This document shows, one piece after another, positions 8,525-17,300 of a stretch of DNA of 64,000 bases. A program made the translations under genes and the position numbers. Positions within the stretch are counted from its first letter, which is position 1. Every line of letters begins with the position of its first letter. Source of the stretch: Bin87 sp965220055 (lineage in GTDB: Bacteria > Chloroflexota > Dehalococcoidia > Lucifugimonadales > UBA3495); NCBI GenBank assembly GCA_965220055.1, contig CBDCPE010000004.1:1364001-1428000 (forward strand), read 5' to 3'. The notes below the pieces were generated by a model, which did no database searches, was not told the DNA's origin, and saw nothing but the letters and a program-made list of their open reading frames with translations.

Positions 8525-9924
8525 TGGTCAGCTCGACAGACCGGCACTCGGACACCGGCCAGCACATGGGTGGAGGGATAGACGCCGGGCACGGTTTCCC
8601 CTACGGAGTACCTTTCGAGGGGTCACTGAACGACGGTCCCGGGTTCGCCGGGTCCGATGCGCCCGCCGAGGAGGATCTCTATCGATGCGTGCACTGTGGG
8701 CTATGCCTGAGCGCGTGTCCCACCTATGTGGAAACGCAGCTGGAAACGGAATCCCCCCGGGGGCGCATCGCCCTGATGAAGGCGGTGCACGAGGGCAGGA
8801 CGGGGATCAGCGAACGGCTGGTGTCGCACTGGGAGTTGTGCCTGCAGTGTCGAGCGTGCGAGGCGGTATGTCCGTCAGGCGTGCCCTACGGACGGCTGAT
8901 GGAGCACACGCGAGCGCAGGTTCAGGACAACAACCTGCAAAGTCCCGAGTTGGGCCGTCTGTCGCGGCTGTTCCTGCGGGCCGCGTTGCCCCACAACGGG
9001 AGATTGCGCCTGGCCGGACACCTGATGCGGTTATACCAACGGTCGGGTGCGCAGCAACTGGTTCGCAAGTCTCGGCTGCTCAGCCTGTTGCCGGGTGATA
9101 TTGCCGCAATGGAAGCGCAGATGCCGGTTATGGGGAAGCAGTTTTTCGGAGCTCGCGGCCAAGTTTTCGCGGCACAAGGCGAAAGGCGGATGACTGTGGG
9201 CCTGCTGTCCGGATGCGTGATGCCGCTGATGCAGGGCGAAGCCATGCTAGCGGCGGTACGGGTGCTGCAACGCAATGGATGCGTCGTTGCGGTTCCACCG
9301 GCGCAAGGATGCTGTGGAGCGCTGAACCTGCACGCGGGAGACCTGGAACTGGGTCGGCGTATGGCGCGCAGGAATATCGACGCGTTCATGGACGCCGGCG
9401 TGGACGCAATCGTGACAGCCTCCGCCGGATGCGGTTCTTCGATGAAGGAGTACGGGGATCTGCTGCGGGACGATCCGGACTACGCCGACGCGGCGCGGGA
9501 ATTTGCTGGAAACACGCGGGACATCACCGAGTTCCTGGCCGAACTGCCCCTGTATCCCCCAAGCGCGGAATTGCCCTGGCGGGTCACCATGCAGGACCCT
9601 TGCCATCTGGCGCACGCGCAGCGGATTACCGAGGCGCCTCGGCAGGTTCTGCGCATCATTCCCGGACTGGAGCTGGTGGATATGGCGGAGTCGTCGCTGT
9701 GCTGCGGATCAGCGGGGTTCTATTCGCTGATACAGCGGGACATGTCGCAGCGCCTGCAACAACGCAAGATCGGGAACGCGCTGGCGACGGAGGCGGAGGT
9801 AATCGCGTCCGCCAACCCTGGGTGTATCAGCCAGCTAGAACAAGGGTTGCGGAACGCGGAGAGTGAGGTGCGGGTGATGCACGTGGTGGAGATACTGGAT
9901 GCGGCGTATCAGGCTGAGGGCTGA
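8524..9924 (+). CDS. glcF: Iron-sulfur subunit GlcF
   Basis: 466 residues from the ATG at 8524. GGAGG at 8513-8517 sits six bases upstream, which favours this ATG over the GTG at 8521. Two [4Fe-4S] motifs are seen: CVHCGLCLSACP near residue 58 and CLQCRACEAVCP near residue 108. Two CCG domains follow, with GCCGALNLHAG and CCGSAGFYS. Together these identify the electron-transfer subunit of glycolate oxidase, which moves electrons from GlcD/GlcE to quinone. The first 50 residues, rich in Gly, Asp and His, are an extension not usual in the family. Confidence 0.92.
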   Translation: MVSSTDRHSDTGQHMGGGIDAGHGFPYGVPFEGSLNDGPGFAGSDAPAEEDLYRCVHCGLCLSACPTYVETQLETESPRGRIALMKAVHEGRTGISERLVSHWELCLQCRACEAVCPSGVPYGRLMEHTRAQVQDNNLQSPELGRLSRLFLRAALPHNGRLRLAGHLMRLYQRSGAQQLVRKSRLLSLLPGDIAAMEAQMPVMGKQFFGARGQVFAAQGERRMTVGLLSGCVMPLMQGEAMLAAVRVLQRNGCVVAVPPAQGCCGALNLHAGDLELGRRMARRNIDAFMDAGVDAIVTASAGCGSSMKEYGDLLRDDPDYADAAREFAGNTRDITEFLAELPLYPPSAELPWRVTMQDPCHLAHAQRITEAPRQVLRIIPGLELVDMAESSLCCGSAGFYSLIQRDMSQRLQQRKIGNALATEAEVIASANPGCISQLEQGLRNAESEVRVMHVVEILDAAYQAEG

Positions 9925-9944
9925 GGAGGGGCCGGTACCTGCTC

Positions 9945-10124
9945 TTAGGAAAAGGCAGGGATGTCCAAACGCGTGCTGGCGTGCTCTATGGTGATGGCGC
10001 ACAGGCGGCCAGAGTCATCCAGGTCCAAAAACGTGTTTTCGTCCAAGTCGCGGGTTTCATCGACTGCAGCGGCGTAGAGTTCTATCTATAGTGTATCTGT
10101 GTCGGGAAAATACTTGACCTTCAT
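9945..10124 (-). pseudogene. DUF2283 small protein with in-frame stop
   Basis: A 60-codon frame from an ATG at 10124 to TAA at 9945-9947 reads MKVKYFPDTDTL, then TAG (10086-10088), then IELYAAAVDETRDLDENTFL and TIEHASTRLDIPAF. This matches the DUF2283 family over its whole length apart from the amber codon at position 13, where homologues usually have Tyr (TAT or TAC). Its ATG overlaps the stop of the upstream DUF4258 gene (ATGA), the typical arrangement of this toxin-antitoxin-like pair. A single substitution has probably killed the gene. A sequencing error or recoding are alternatives. Confidence 0.75.
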
Positions 10125-10357
10125 GGCCTAAACCTCCGGTCAAAGAAAGCGTTGCGCACTGGCATTCTATCCGGTAACAGGATAACCCTCAAATACGGCC
10201 CGTCCGTCTCCGAGATTGGAGCCCATAACCTGATCCGCCCGTCCGTCTGAACCACCCCGTGAACTGGGTGATCGATCACTTGCTGGATCCATTCCAATGC
10301 TATGAAGGAACGGTCCGGCTGCTGGCGAGCAAATTGGAAATAGCTCGTGAATCGCAT
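10121..10357 (-). CDS. DUF4258-like small protein
   Basis: 78 residues from ATG 10357; a TTG at 10369 is possible. The sequence has the family pattern ALEWIQQVIDHPV, then DGRIRLWAPISETDGPYLRV, and ends NAFFDRRFRP. Genes of this type usually sit directly before a DUF2283 gene, as here with a 4-base ATGA overlap. The pair is often regarded as toxin-antitoxin-like, although its activity is not established. The downstream partner is broken, so this gene may be neutral, silent or decaying too. Confidence 0.7.
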   Translation of the reverse strand: MRFTSYFQFARQQPDRSFIALEWIQQVIDHPVHGVVQTDGRIRLWAPISETDGPYLRVILLPDRMPVRNAFFDRRFRP

Positions 10358-10512
10358 GATTGCGGGCAAGGATCAGTATACGCTGGCTCGTCACACTGCT
10401 ACGCAAATCAGGAAACACCAAACAGGTATTGCATGAATTAGGTTTCACCCTACTTCGTCGGAGGTACTTGCGACAGCGGAATGGCCGTGGCGCGGTAGAC
10501 TGCCAACGATTT

Positions 10513-10535
10513 AGGGAGCGCGATTAGCGCCCCCT
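10513..10535. terminator. Hairpin after the aminotransferase gene
   Basis: AGGGAGCGC (10513-10521) pairs with GCGCCCCCT (10527-10535) apart from one A.C mismatch, around a GATTA loop. It lies 36 bases beyond the stop of the minus-strand aminotransferase. No T-run follows, so terminator function is tentative. Confidence 0.35.
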
Positions 10536-10570
10536 GGTTTGCCGACGATAGAAGGTTTCAAGCGTTCAGG

Positions 10571-11767
10571 TCAGTCACCGTGGTTGGCGAAGCTGCGTTG
10601 GGCCGCGGCGACGCTGGCTCCGTAGGCCACCTCGTAGTCCATATCGCCGAGTATGACTTCCAGGGCAGATAGGACCGATAGCACGCTGGTTTCGCGCGCG
10701 CCGTTGCCCATCATGCCAATGCGCCAGACGCGGCCACGGAATTCGCCCAGGCCACCACTGACCTCAATGTCGAAGTCGTTCAGCAGGCGGGCGCGCACCT
10801 CCGCCTCGTTGACGCCGTCAGGGGCGTTGACCACGGTGATGGGGTTGAGCTGGTAGTCCGGATCAGTGGCCAGATCGAGACCAATGGCGGTCAGGCCGGC
10901 GCGCAGGCCGGCGGCAACCCTGGCGTGGCGTTCGTGCTGCCCCTCGAGGCCCTCCTCCATCATCATGCGCAGGGACTCTCGCATGGCGTAGATCATCGTG
11001 ATGGGGCTGGTGTGGTGGTAGACCCGCTGGGTCTCGTTCCAGTATTCGGCGACGCCCTGGAGGTTGAAGTAGAAGCTTTCCACGGTGCTGTCGCGCTTGT
11101 CGATAACGCTCATCGCCCGCTCGCCGAAGCTGATGGGAGCCAGGCCTGGAGGAGCGCCGAGGCATTTCTGGCTGGCGCTGTAGCACACGTCGATGTCCCA
11201 GTCGTCCACCTGCACGTCGTGGCTGCCTAACGAAGTCACGGCATCTGCAACTACCAAGGCCCCGTGGCGGTGGGCGAGGTCAATGGCGTCCTGCAGCGGA
11301 GTGATCGCTCCGGTGGAGGTCTCGGCGTGGACTAGGCCAACCATCTTCGTGCCGGGGTTGGCGTTGAGGGCATCCTCGAGAGCGTTGAGATCGGCCGGCT
11401 TGCCCCAAGGGGAATCCACCATGATCGTATTGGCGCCGCATCGCTGAGCGATGTCGGCAAGCCGCACACCGAAGTACCCGTTCCGGCAGACGATTGCCGT
11501 GTCGCCGCGTTCCAACACGTTGACGCACGCGGTTTCCATTGCTCCGGTCCCTGTCGCGGATATTGGCATGGTCACCTGGTTGCGGGTGTGGAACACCTGG
11601 CGCAGCATCTCGCAGACTTCGTCCATTACCTGGAAGAATACGGGATCCAAGTGACCCACCACCGGCTGGGTCATAGCGCGGAGGACCCGGGGATGGACGG
11701 TGCATGGTCCCGCACCCAACAGGAGTCGGTTCGGCGCTTCGAATTCGTCTCGATATGATTCGGTCAC
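10571..11767 (-). CDS. Class V aminotransferase (alanine/serine-glyoxylate type)
   Basis: 398 residues. PLP-dependent transfer of an amino group, most likely from alanine or serine to glyoxylate. The N-terminus LLLGAGPCTVHPRVLRAM, the motif ETSTGAITPL near residue 150, VVADAVTSLG near 172-181 and the Schiff-base lysine K201 in SASQKCLGAPPGL mark the AGXT/serine-pyruvate group. It lies downstream of, but opposite to, the glcDEF genes. If GlcDEF makes glyoxylate, this enzyme could convert it to glycine. The SDR gene lies 49 bases further along the same strand upstream or downstream-facing, with no obvious shared promoter. Confidence 0.9.
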   Translation of the reverse strand: MTESYRDEFEAPNRLLLGAGPCTVHPRVLRAMTQPVVGHLDPVFFQVMDEVCEMLRQVFHTRNQVTMPISATGTGAMETACVNVLERGDTAIVCRNGYFGVRLADIAQRCGANTIMVDSPWGKPADLNALEDALNANPGTKMVGLVHAETSTGAITPLQDAIDLAHRHGALVVADAVTSLGSHDVQVDDWDIDVCYSASQKCLGAPPGLAPISFGERAMSVIDKRDSTVESFYFNLQGVAEYWNETQRVYHHTSPITMIYAMRESLRMMMEEGLEGQHERHARVAAGLRAGLTAIGLDLATDPDYQLNPITVVNAPDGVNEAEVRARLLNDFDIEVSGGLGEFRGRVWRIGMMGNGARETSVLSVLSALEVILGDMDYEVAYGASVAAAQRSFANHGD

Positions 11768-11816
11768 GATGGTCTCCCCCTACGGACAAACAAGCCGGGA
11801 TGCGACGGAAGGACGG

Positions 11817-12614
11817 CTAGACGACTGCGGACGCACCGCCGTCGATGTTGATGGCGACGCCGGTCAGGTAGCTGGCTCGCTCGGAGGCCAAAAAAGCGAT
11901 AACGTCGCCGGCTTCCGAACCTTCGCCAACGCGGCCCATGGGCACCCCGCGCCCTGCAGCCAACTGGGCATAGAAGTCGCCCATATCGAGGTCGGGCTCA
12001 TTCACGATGCGGGCGTCGTAACGGCGTTGGTGCTGGCCGCTCTTTATGAGGCCGATACACACAGTGTTGACCAGGATGTTGTCGCTGGCCAAATCCTTGG
12101 ACAGGCCCTTGGTGATCGCAATGCCGGCGGCCCGGGAGATGGACGTGGGCATAGAGTTAGCGCCCGGAGTCCGACCACCCAGGTTAGTGACGTTGATGAT
12201 GCGTCCACTGCCAACCTTACGCATCTCAGGGATGGATGCCCGAATGAGCCGAATCGCGCCCCAAATCTTGAGTTCGAAGTCGATTTCCCAGTCGTCGTCG
12301 CTGACGTCTTCGAAGCCCTTGGCCATTGAGACGCCGGCATTGTTCACCAGAATGTCAACGCGGCCGTACCGCTCAACGGCGGTATTGACTACGCGCACCG
12401 CGGTCGCCTTGTCAGTGACATCGGCGGAGAGGGGGAGCACCTCGCCCTCGGTGGCGGTGCGTATCTCGTCGGCCGCCGCATCCAGAACGTCCTGCCGGCG
12501 GGCCACGATGATTACGTTCGCCCCTTCGCCGGCCATGCGTTGGGCAGCCGCCTTGCCGATGCCCTCGCTACCACCGGTAACAATGGCTACTTTGCCGTCC
12601 AGTCCCATCTCCAT
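11817..12614 (-). CDS. SDR-family oxidoreductase with altered active site
   Basis: 265 residues from ATG 12614, chosen because AAGGAGG stands just upstream and the longer frame starts inside unrelated sequence. The Rossmann motif TGGSEGIG (13-20), NNAGV (91-95) and C-terminal YLTGVAINIDGGASAV are normal for short-chain dehydrogenases. The catalytic YxxxK is absent: the aligned segment MPTSISRAAGIAITKG puts Thr157 at the Tyr position and Arg161 at the Lys position. Either the enzyme works without the usual acid/base residues or it is not a standard dehydrogenase. The substrate is unknown. Confidence 0.85.
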   Translation of the reverse strand: MEMGLDGKVAIVTGGSEGIGKAAAQRMAGEGANVIIVARRQDVLDAAADEIRTATEGEVLPLSADVTDKATAVRVVNTAVERYGRVDILVNNAGVSMAKGFEDVSDDDWEIDFELKIWGAIRLIRASIPEMRKVGSGRIINVTNLGGRTPGANSMPTSISRAAGIAITKGLSKDLASDNILVNTVCIGLIKSGQHQRRYDARIVNEPDLDMGDFYAQLAAGRGVPMGRVGEGSEAGDVIAFLASERASYLTGVAINIDGGASAVV

Positions 12615-12715
12615 GGCTCGCCTCCTTAGCGCTCTCGGCCCGAACACCATGAATAGTTCGGGCGGCAAATTATGTCTACGGGCATCGGAAATTATAGCAT
12701 AAGGGGCCAGACTCA

Positions 12716-13503
12716 TCAGTGGGCTGGCGGCCCGGACAAGCCCCACGAAGCCGTGTCGCCGCAGGTTTGGAGCATCTCTTCGAGGGTGTCAACTTCGTCG
12801 GATGTGACTGTCAAATCCCATCGCTCCTTGACGAAGATCCAGTCGGCGGCGTAGCGGCACCAGCTGGCAGTCTCTGCCGGTCGCCATTCGTCGGGCGGCT
12901 GTTTGCCCTTGGAGCGGTTGACCGGAGCGCTGGTGGCCTGAAGGCTAGCCGGATCGGACAGGTCGTTGGCGTAGGCGCGTTTGCGCTCGGGGACCCACTG
13001 CCAGGCGCCGGACAGGCGGGTGTGGCCCAATGGAACGTGGTGGTCGATGTCCACATCGGAAGCGTCGGTGAAAACCTCGCGGGTCCAAGGGCCCACCCAC
13101 TCGCCGGATATGACGCGACATTTATCGCCATCATCCTCGGGGGCGAAGGAAACTGGAGCCACGCTTTCGGCGATCAGGACCTCGGCGCGGGTATCCCGGC
13201 AATCCCGGTCGGCGTCCACCCAGTGCCGCCAATCTCGGCGGTTGTATGCGATGTCGCTGCCCGGGCGGCTACCTGAAGGCCACGTAGGGTGACGATCAAC
13301 GACTGAACTTCCGGAGGTCCCAGCAATGCGTCTACCGGAGCGGGTTGCCCGGGGGTCGTTGCCGCCGGTTCTGAACTACTGACGACATCGCCGGCCAACT
13401 GCCGCGCGGCATCAATGGAACCGGTTACGTCGGATTCACAAGCGACGACCAACAGGGCGGCGACCGCCGAAGCCAGCAAGGCGGCAACCGCGGGTACCCT
13501 CAA
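12716..13503 (-). pseudogene. HNH-nuclease (GmrSD C-terminal/DUF1524-like) lipoprotein, frameshifted
   Basis: Two overlapping frames together make one protein. The N-terminal part, from a TTG at 13503, has a lipoprotein signal: a hydrophobic stretch ending LLVVAC with Cys as lipobox. It continues into SLIVTLRGLQVA. The C-terminal part in another frame runs DIAYNRRDWRHWVDADRDC, then TRAEVLIAES, DIDHHVPLGH, AYANDL, NRSKG and WIFVKERW, the HNH core of DUF1524 proteins. The switch of frame lies near 13255-13275, in GC-rich sequence without a slippery site. One inserted or deleted base would explain it. I treat the gene as broken, though an assembly error is possible. Confidence 0.75.
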
Positions 13504-13525
13504 AGGCGTCAGGCCTCGATACCCT

Positions 13526-14734
13526 TCAGGACCCAAAACCCTCGCGCTCCGCAATGGATGGCACGTCTTTGTCTCCCCGCCCGCTGAGGCAGACCACGAT
13601 GATGTCATCGGCAGGCATATCGGCCGCCATGCGACTGACGTGGTAGATGGCGTGGGCGGACTCGAGTGCCGGAATAATGCCCTCGGTACGGCAGAGGAGT
13701 CGGAAACCCTCCAGAGCCTCGTCGTCAGTTACGGCCAAGTACTCGGCACGTCCGGTGGCTTTCAACCAACTGTGCTCCGGTCCGACGCCGGGGTAGTCGA
13801 GACCAGCCGATATGCTGTGAGCCTCCTGGATCTGGCCGTGTTCGTCCTGGAGCAGGTAGGAAAGTGAACCGTGGAGCACGCCGGGGCGTCCGGCGGACAA
13901 GGTAGCAGAGTGTCGGCCGGTCTCCACGCCCTCACCGGCGGCTTCCACACCGACGAGGCGAACGTCGGGGTCACCGATGAATTCATAGAAGGTGCCAATA
14001 GCGTTGCTGCCACCACCCACGCAGGCGACCACAGCAGTCGGTAGTCGGCCTTCGGCTTCCTGGATCTGCTCACGGGCCTCGCGGCCAATGACAGACTGGA
14101 AATCGCGTACCAGCATGGGATACGGGTGCGGTCCAACTACGCTACCGATGAGGTAGTGAGTCGTCTCGACGTTGGTGACCCAGTCGCGGATGGCTTCGTT
14201 GATGGCGTCCTTGAGGGTGCGGGTACCGGACTCGACAGCGATAACCTCGGCTCCGAGGAGGCGCATCCGATAAACGTTGAGAGCCTGGCGCACCGTGTCC
14301 TCGGCTCCCATGTAGACGATGCACTGCAGGCCGAGCATGGCGCAGACAGTAGCGGTAGCCACGCCGTGCTGCCCCGCGCCGGTTTCGGCGATGATACGCT
14401 GCTTGCCCATGCGCTGGGCGAGCAGGCATTGGCCGAGGGCGTTGTTGATCTTGTGGGCGCCAGTGTGGGCCAGATCCTCCCGCTTGAGGTATATGAGAGC
14501 GCCGCCGCAATGCCGGCTCAGGTTTTCAGCATGGTACAGGGCGGTGGGACGACCGGCGTAGTTGGTCATCAGATTGCTGAGTCGCTCGGCGAACCCGGCG
14601 TCGTCCTGAACCGCACGGTAGGAATCCTCGAGTTCAGTGAGGGCGGCCATTACGGTTTCAGGGACGAACTTCCCGCCAAAATCGCCAAATCGGCCCCGTT
14701 CGTCAGGAAGGTTGGTCTGGGTGGTGACTACCAT
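13526..14734 (-). CDS. trpB: Tryptophan synthase beta chain
   Basis: 402 residues, the normal length. Condenses indole with L-serine to tryptophan. The PLP lysine is K95 in HTGAHKINNALGQ, followed by AETGAGQHGVATA and the glycine-rich phosphate loop CVGGGSNAIG. The C-terminal SGRGDKD is also conserved. It is the last gene of a trpD-trpC-trpF-trpB run and starts 21 bases after trpF. No trpA lies in the window, so the alpha subunit must be elsewhere or absent. Confidence 0.97.
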   Translation of the reverse strand: MVVTTQTNLPDERGRFGDFGGKFVPETVMAALTELEDSYRAVQDDAGFAERLSNLMTNYAGRPTALYHAENLSRHCGGALIYLKREDLAHTGAHKINNALGQCLLAQRMGKQRIIAETGAGQHGVATATVCAMLGLQCIVYMGAEDTVRQALNVYRMRLLGAEVIAVESGTRTLKDAINEAIRDWVTNVETTHYLIGSVVGPHPYPMLVRDFQSVIGREAREQIQEAEGRLPTAVVACVGGGSNAIGTFYEFIGDPDVRLVGVEAAGEGVETGRHSATLSAGRPGVLHGSLSYLLQDEHGQIQEAHSISAGLDYPGVGPEHSWLKATGRAEYLAVTDDEALEGFRLLCRTEGIIPALESAHAIYHVSRMAADMPADDIIVVCLSGRGDKDVPSIAEREGFGS

Positions 14735-14755
14735 GTCGTTTCAGCCTCCGGCCGA

Positions 14756-15421
14756 TCAGGCGGCCTGCCGGGCATTGGCCACGAATTGTCGGATTTTTGC
14801 GTGATCTTTTGCGCCGTCGGATTCCACACCGCTGGAAACGTCGACGCCCCAAGGATGAACCGCGGCGACAGCCTCGGGGACGTTGGCGGGGGTCAATCCT
14901 CCGGCGAGGATGAACCGACGCCCGTTGACGGCCAGTTGGCCGGCGATACGCCAGTCGAAGGACTGGCCGGTTCCGCCGTGCAATCCGGTCACCTGGCTGT
15001 CCAGGGTCACGGTGCACCCGGCCGCAATGAAAGCGTCGATTCGATCAGCGATGTTTGCGACGGCGTCAGGGTGGTCGTCGTCGGACACGTGGAGGACCTT
15101 GATAACGCCGGCGTGCTTTAGGACCGCACGGCAGTAATCCAGCGCCTCTTCGCCGCACAATTGGGCGTAGTCGAGGCCAGCAACGGCGACAATTTCCAAT
15201 ACCTCGTCCAGCGGCTGGTCGCCAAAAAGGCCTACCGATTTGGGCCCTACCGGTCCGAGGGCCCGCAACCCGTCGGTTATTACCCGGGCCGCTTCGGGTT
15301 CGACACGGCGGCGACGTCCGGGCACAAACACCATTCCGACGTAGTCGGCGCCGGCCTGCGCAGCGACCAGAGCGTCGTCGAGGCTACGGACGCCGCAAAT
15401 CTTGACGGTGGTGGGTTCCAC
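14756..15421 (-). CDS. trpF: Phosphoribosylanthranilate isomerase
   Basis: 221 residues forming a TIM barrel that isomerises phosphoribosylanthranilate to CdRP. The start VKICGVRSLDDAL carries the catalytic Cys in KICG. The C-terminal GVDVSSGVES holds the catalytic Asp and the phosphate-binding loop, and LAGGLTPANV is also typical. It begins 10 bases after trpC ends, so the two are co-transcribed. Confidence 0.95.
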   Translation of the reverse strand: MEPTTVKICGVRSLDDALVAAQAGADYVGMVFVPGRRRRVEPEAARVITDGLRALGPVGPKSVGLFGDQPLDEVLEIVAVAGLDYAQLCGEEALDYCRAVLKHAGVIKVLHVSDDDHPDAVANIADRIDAFIAAGCTVTLDSQVTGLHGGTGQSFDWRIAGQLAVNGRRFILAGGLTPANVPEAVAAVHPWGVDVSSGVESDGAKDHAKIRQFVANARQAA

Positions 15422-15431
15422 TGCCGCTGCC

Positions 15432-16229
15432 CTACACCGGTACGGGCGCGCCGGTGAGGGATCTCACCTTGGCGGCGGTATCGGCCGCGGTCACCAAGGC
15501 TTCCCCTACCAGGACCGCGTGGACGCCCAAGGGTTCCAGGCGGGCCAAGTCCTGGGGCGTGCTGATACCACTCTCGCTGACGATGACTTTATCGGCGGGA
15601 ATCAGGGGAGCCAGAGACTCGGTGGTCGCCAGGTCGGTTACGAAGGTATGCAGATCGCGATTGTTGATGCCGATGACCTCCGCTCCAGCCTTCACGGCCG
15701 TGGCTATCTCCTCGGCGTCGTGCGTCTCCACCAACGGTGTCATCCCCAGTTCGGAGCCGAGATGGATAAGCTCGGAAAGCTGCGACGGGGACAGAATGTC
15801 GACGATCAACAGAAAGGTGTCGGCGCCGATGGCGCGGGCCTCGTATACCTGGTAGGGGTCGAACAGGAAATCTTTGCGGAGCACGGGAACTGATCCCGAT
15901 ACACCGCTTTCCTTGACAGATGTCAGGTGTGGCGGCTCCCCCAGGAAATGACCGTCGGTGATAACTGAAATCGCCGCTGCGCCATTGCCGGAGTAAGTCG
16001 CCGCGAGTTCCGTGGGATGGAAATCCTCGCGGAGCAATCCCTTGGAAGGGGAAGCTTTTTTGATCTCGGCGATGAGGCGGATGCGGTCGCCTCGCAGAGC
16101 AGCGGGGAAGTCGAGGGGCAAAGGCCGCGCAGCTATGGCGTCCTGCAATGCCGACAATGGAACCGCCGCCATCGACGCAGCAAGTTCCTCGCGCTTTTTG
16201 GCGACGATCCGGTCGAGGATGCTTGGCAT
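15432..16229 (-). CDS. trpC: Indole-3-glycerol phosphate synthase
   Basis: 265 residues. Converts CdRP to indole-3-glycerol phosphate. Signature segments: ILDRIVAKKREELA at the start, LIAEIKKASPSKG near residue 55, PVLRKDFLFDPYQVYEA near residue 115, INNRDLHTF near residue 185 and VSESGI near residue 215. All expected catalytic Lys and Glu residues appear present. It lies 12 bases after trpD and 10 before trpF. Confidence 0.96.
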   Translation of the reverse strand: MPSILDRIVAKKREELAASMAAVPLSALQDAIAARPLPLDFPAALRGDRIRLIAEIKKASPSKGLLREDFHPTELAATYSGNGAAAISVITDGHFLGEPPHLTSVKESGVSGSVPVLRKDFLFDPYQVYEARAIGADTFLLIVDILSPSQLSELIHLGSELGMTPLVETHDAEEIATAVKAGAEVIGINNRDLHTFVTDLATTESLAPLIPADKVIVSESGISTPQDLARLEPLGVHAVLVGEALVTAADTAAKVRSLTGAPVPV

Positions 16230-16241
16230 GTGTCGTCTCCT

Positions 16242-17267
16242 CTACTGCGCCTGCGGAGCCAGTTCCCGGGTCAAAGTCACCATGGCATCCAGTTTTTGGG
16301 CCGCCCGGCCATCAGCGATGGAGGCGGCCGCCATGTCTATTCCTTCGGCGAGGGAGTCCGCCATGTCACCCGCGACGAGGGCGGCGCCGCTGTTCAGCAC
16401 GACGGCGTCGCGGATTGGTCCACCGGAGCCGGAGAGAATCTCGCGCATCGTTGCGGCGTTGGCTGCCGGGTCGCCGCCGCGGAGGTCATCAGGGGTGGCA
16501 TGAGGAAGACCGAGGTCCCGGGGGCGTACCACGTAAGGCCGGATTTCTCCGTCCAGCACCTCCCAGCCGGCGGTATCACTGCCGAGGGACAGTTCATCCA
16601 TGCCATCGTCGCTGTGGACGATGATGGCGTGGTGAGCGCCGAAAAGCCGGAGGGCTTCGGCCATTTTGTTTGCAACCTCGGGGTAGCCGACGCCGATAAG
16701 CTGACAGGGCACGCCGGCGGGGTTGGTCATGGGGCCCAGGACGTTGAAAACGGTGCGGATGCCGATTTCGCGACGCACCGGCGCAGCGTAGCGCATGGCC
16801 GGATGGTAGGCCGGGGCGAACATGAAGCCGATCCCGATCTCGCGCAGGCAACGCTCGACGGCTTCCGGAGGCAGTTCGATACGGACGCCCAGGGCTTCAA
16901 GCACATCGGCGCTGCCGCAATCCCCGGACGCGGCGCGGTTGCCGTGCTTGGCGACGGTGAGGCCGGCGCCGGCGACCACGAAGGCGGCGGCCGTGGATAT
17001 ATTGAAAGTCCCCTTGCGGTCGCCACCGGTGCCGCAGGTGTCGATGGCCGTCCCGTCCACCCTTACGCGGAGGGATTTTTCACGCATTACGGTGGCGAAG
17101 CCGGCGATTTCCTCGGGAGTCTCGCCCTTGAGCGACAGCGCAGTCAGATATGATCCCAACTGCGCCGGGGTGACCTCTCCCTCCATCACTTCGCGCATGA
17201 CCGTGACGGCATCGTCCATGGACAAGGATTCGCCGGCCGTTGCCGCCAAAATGGCTTCTCGGATCAT
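16242..17267 (-). CDS. trpD: Anthranilate phosphoribosyltransferase
   Basis: 341 residues from the ATG at 17267. The longer TTG start at 17300 would lie at or upstream of the predicted transcription start, so it is rejected. The PRPP-binding motif DTCGTGGDRKGTFNISTAAA and the following VAKHGNRAASGDCGSADVLE are diagnostic, with FNVLGPMTNPAG later. It is first in the trp gene run. trpE and trpG are not in the window. The perfect -10 box TATAAT lies at 17301-17306. Confidence 0.95.
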   Translation of the reverse strand: MIREAILAATAGESLSMDDAVTVMREVMEGEVTPAQLGSYLTALSLKGETPEEIAGFATVMREKSLRVRVDGTAIDTCGTGGDRKGTFNISTAAAFVVAGAGLTVAKHGNRAASGDCGSADVLEALGVRIELPPEAVERCLREIGIGFMFAPAYHPAMRYAAPVRREIGIRTVFNVLGPMTNPAGVPCQLIGVGYPEVANKMAEALRLFGAHHAIIVHSDDGMDELSLGSDTAGWEVLDGEIRPYVVRPRDLGLPHATPDDLRGGDPAANAATMREILSGSGGPIRDAVVLNSGAALVAGDMADSLAEGIDMAAASIADGRAAQKLDAMVTLTRELAPQAQ

Positions 17268-17300
17268 CTGGCACCACAAAAAGGGGGAAGTCGATACCAA

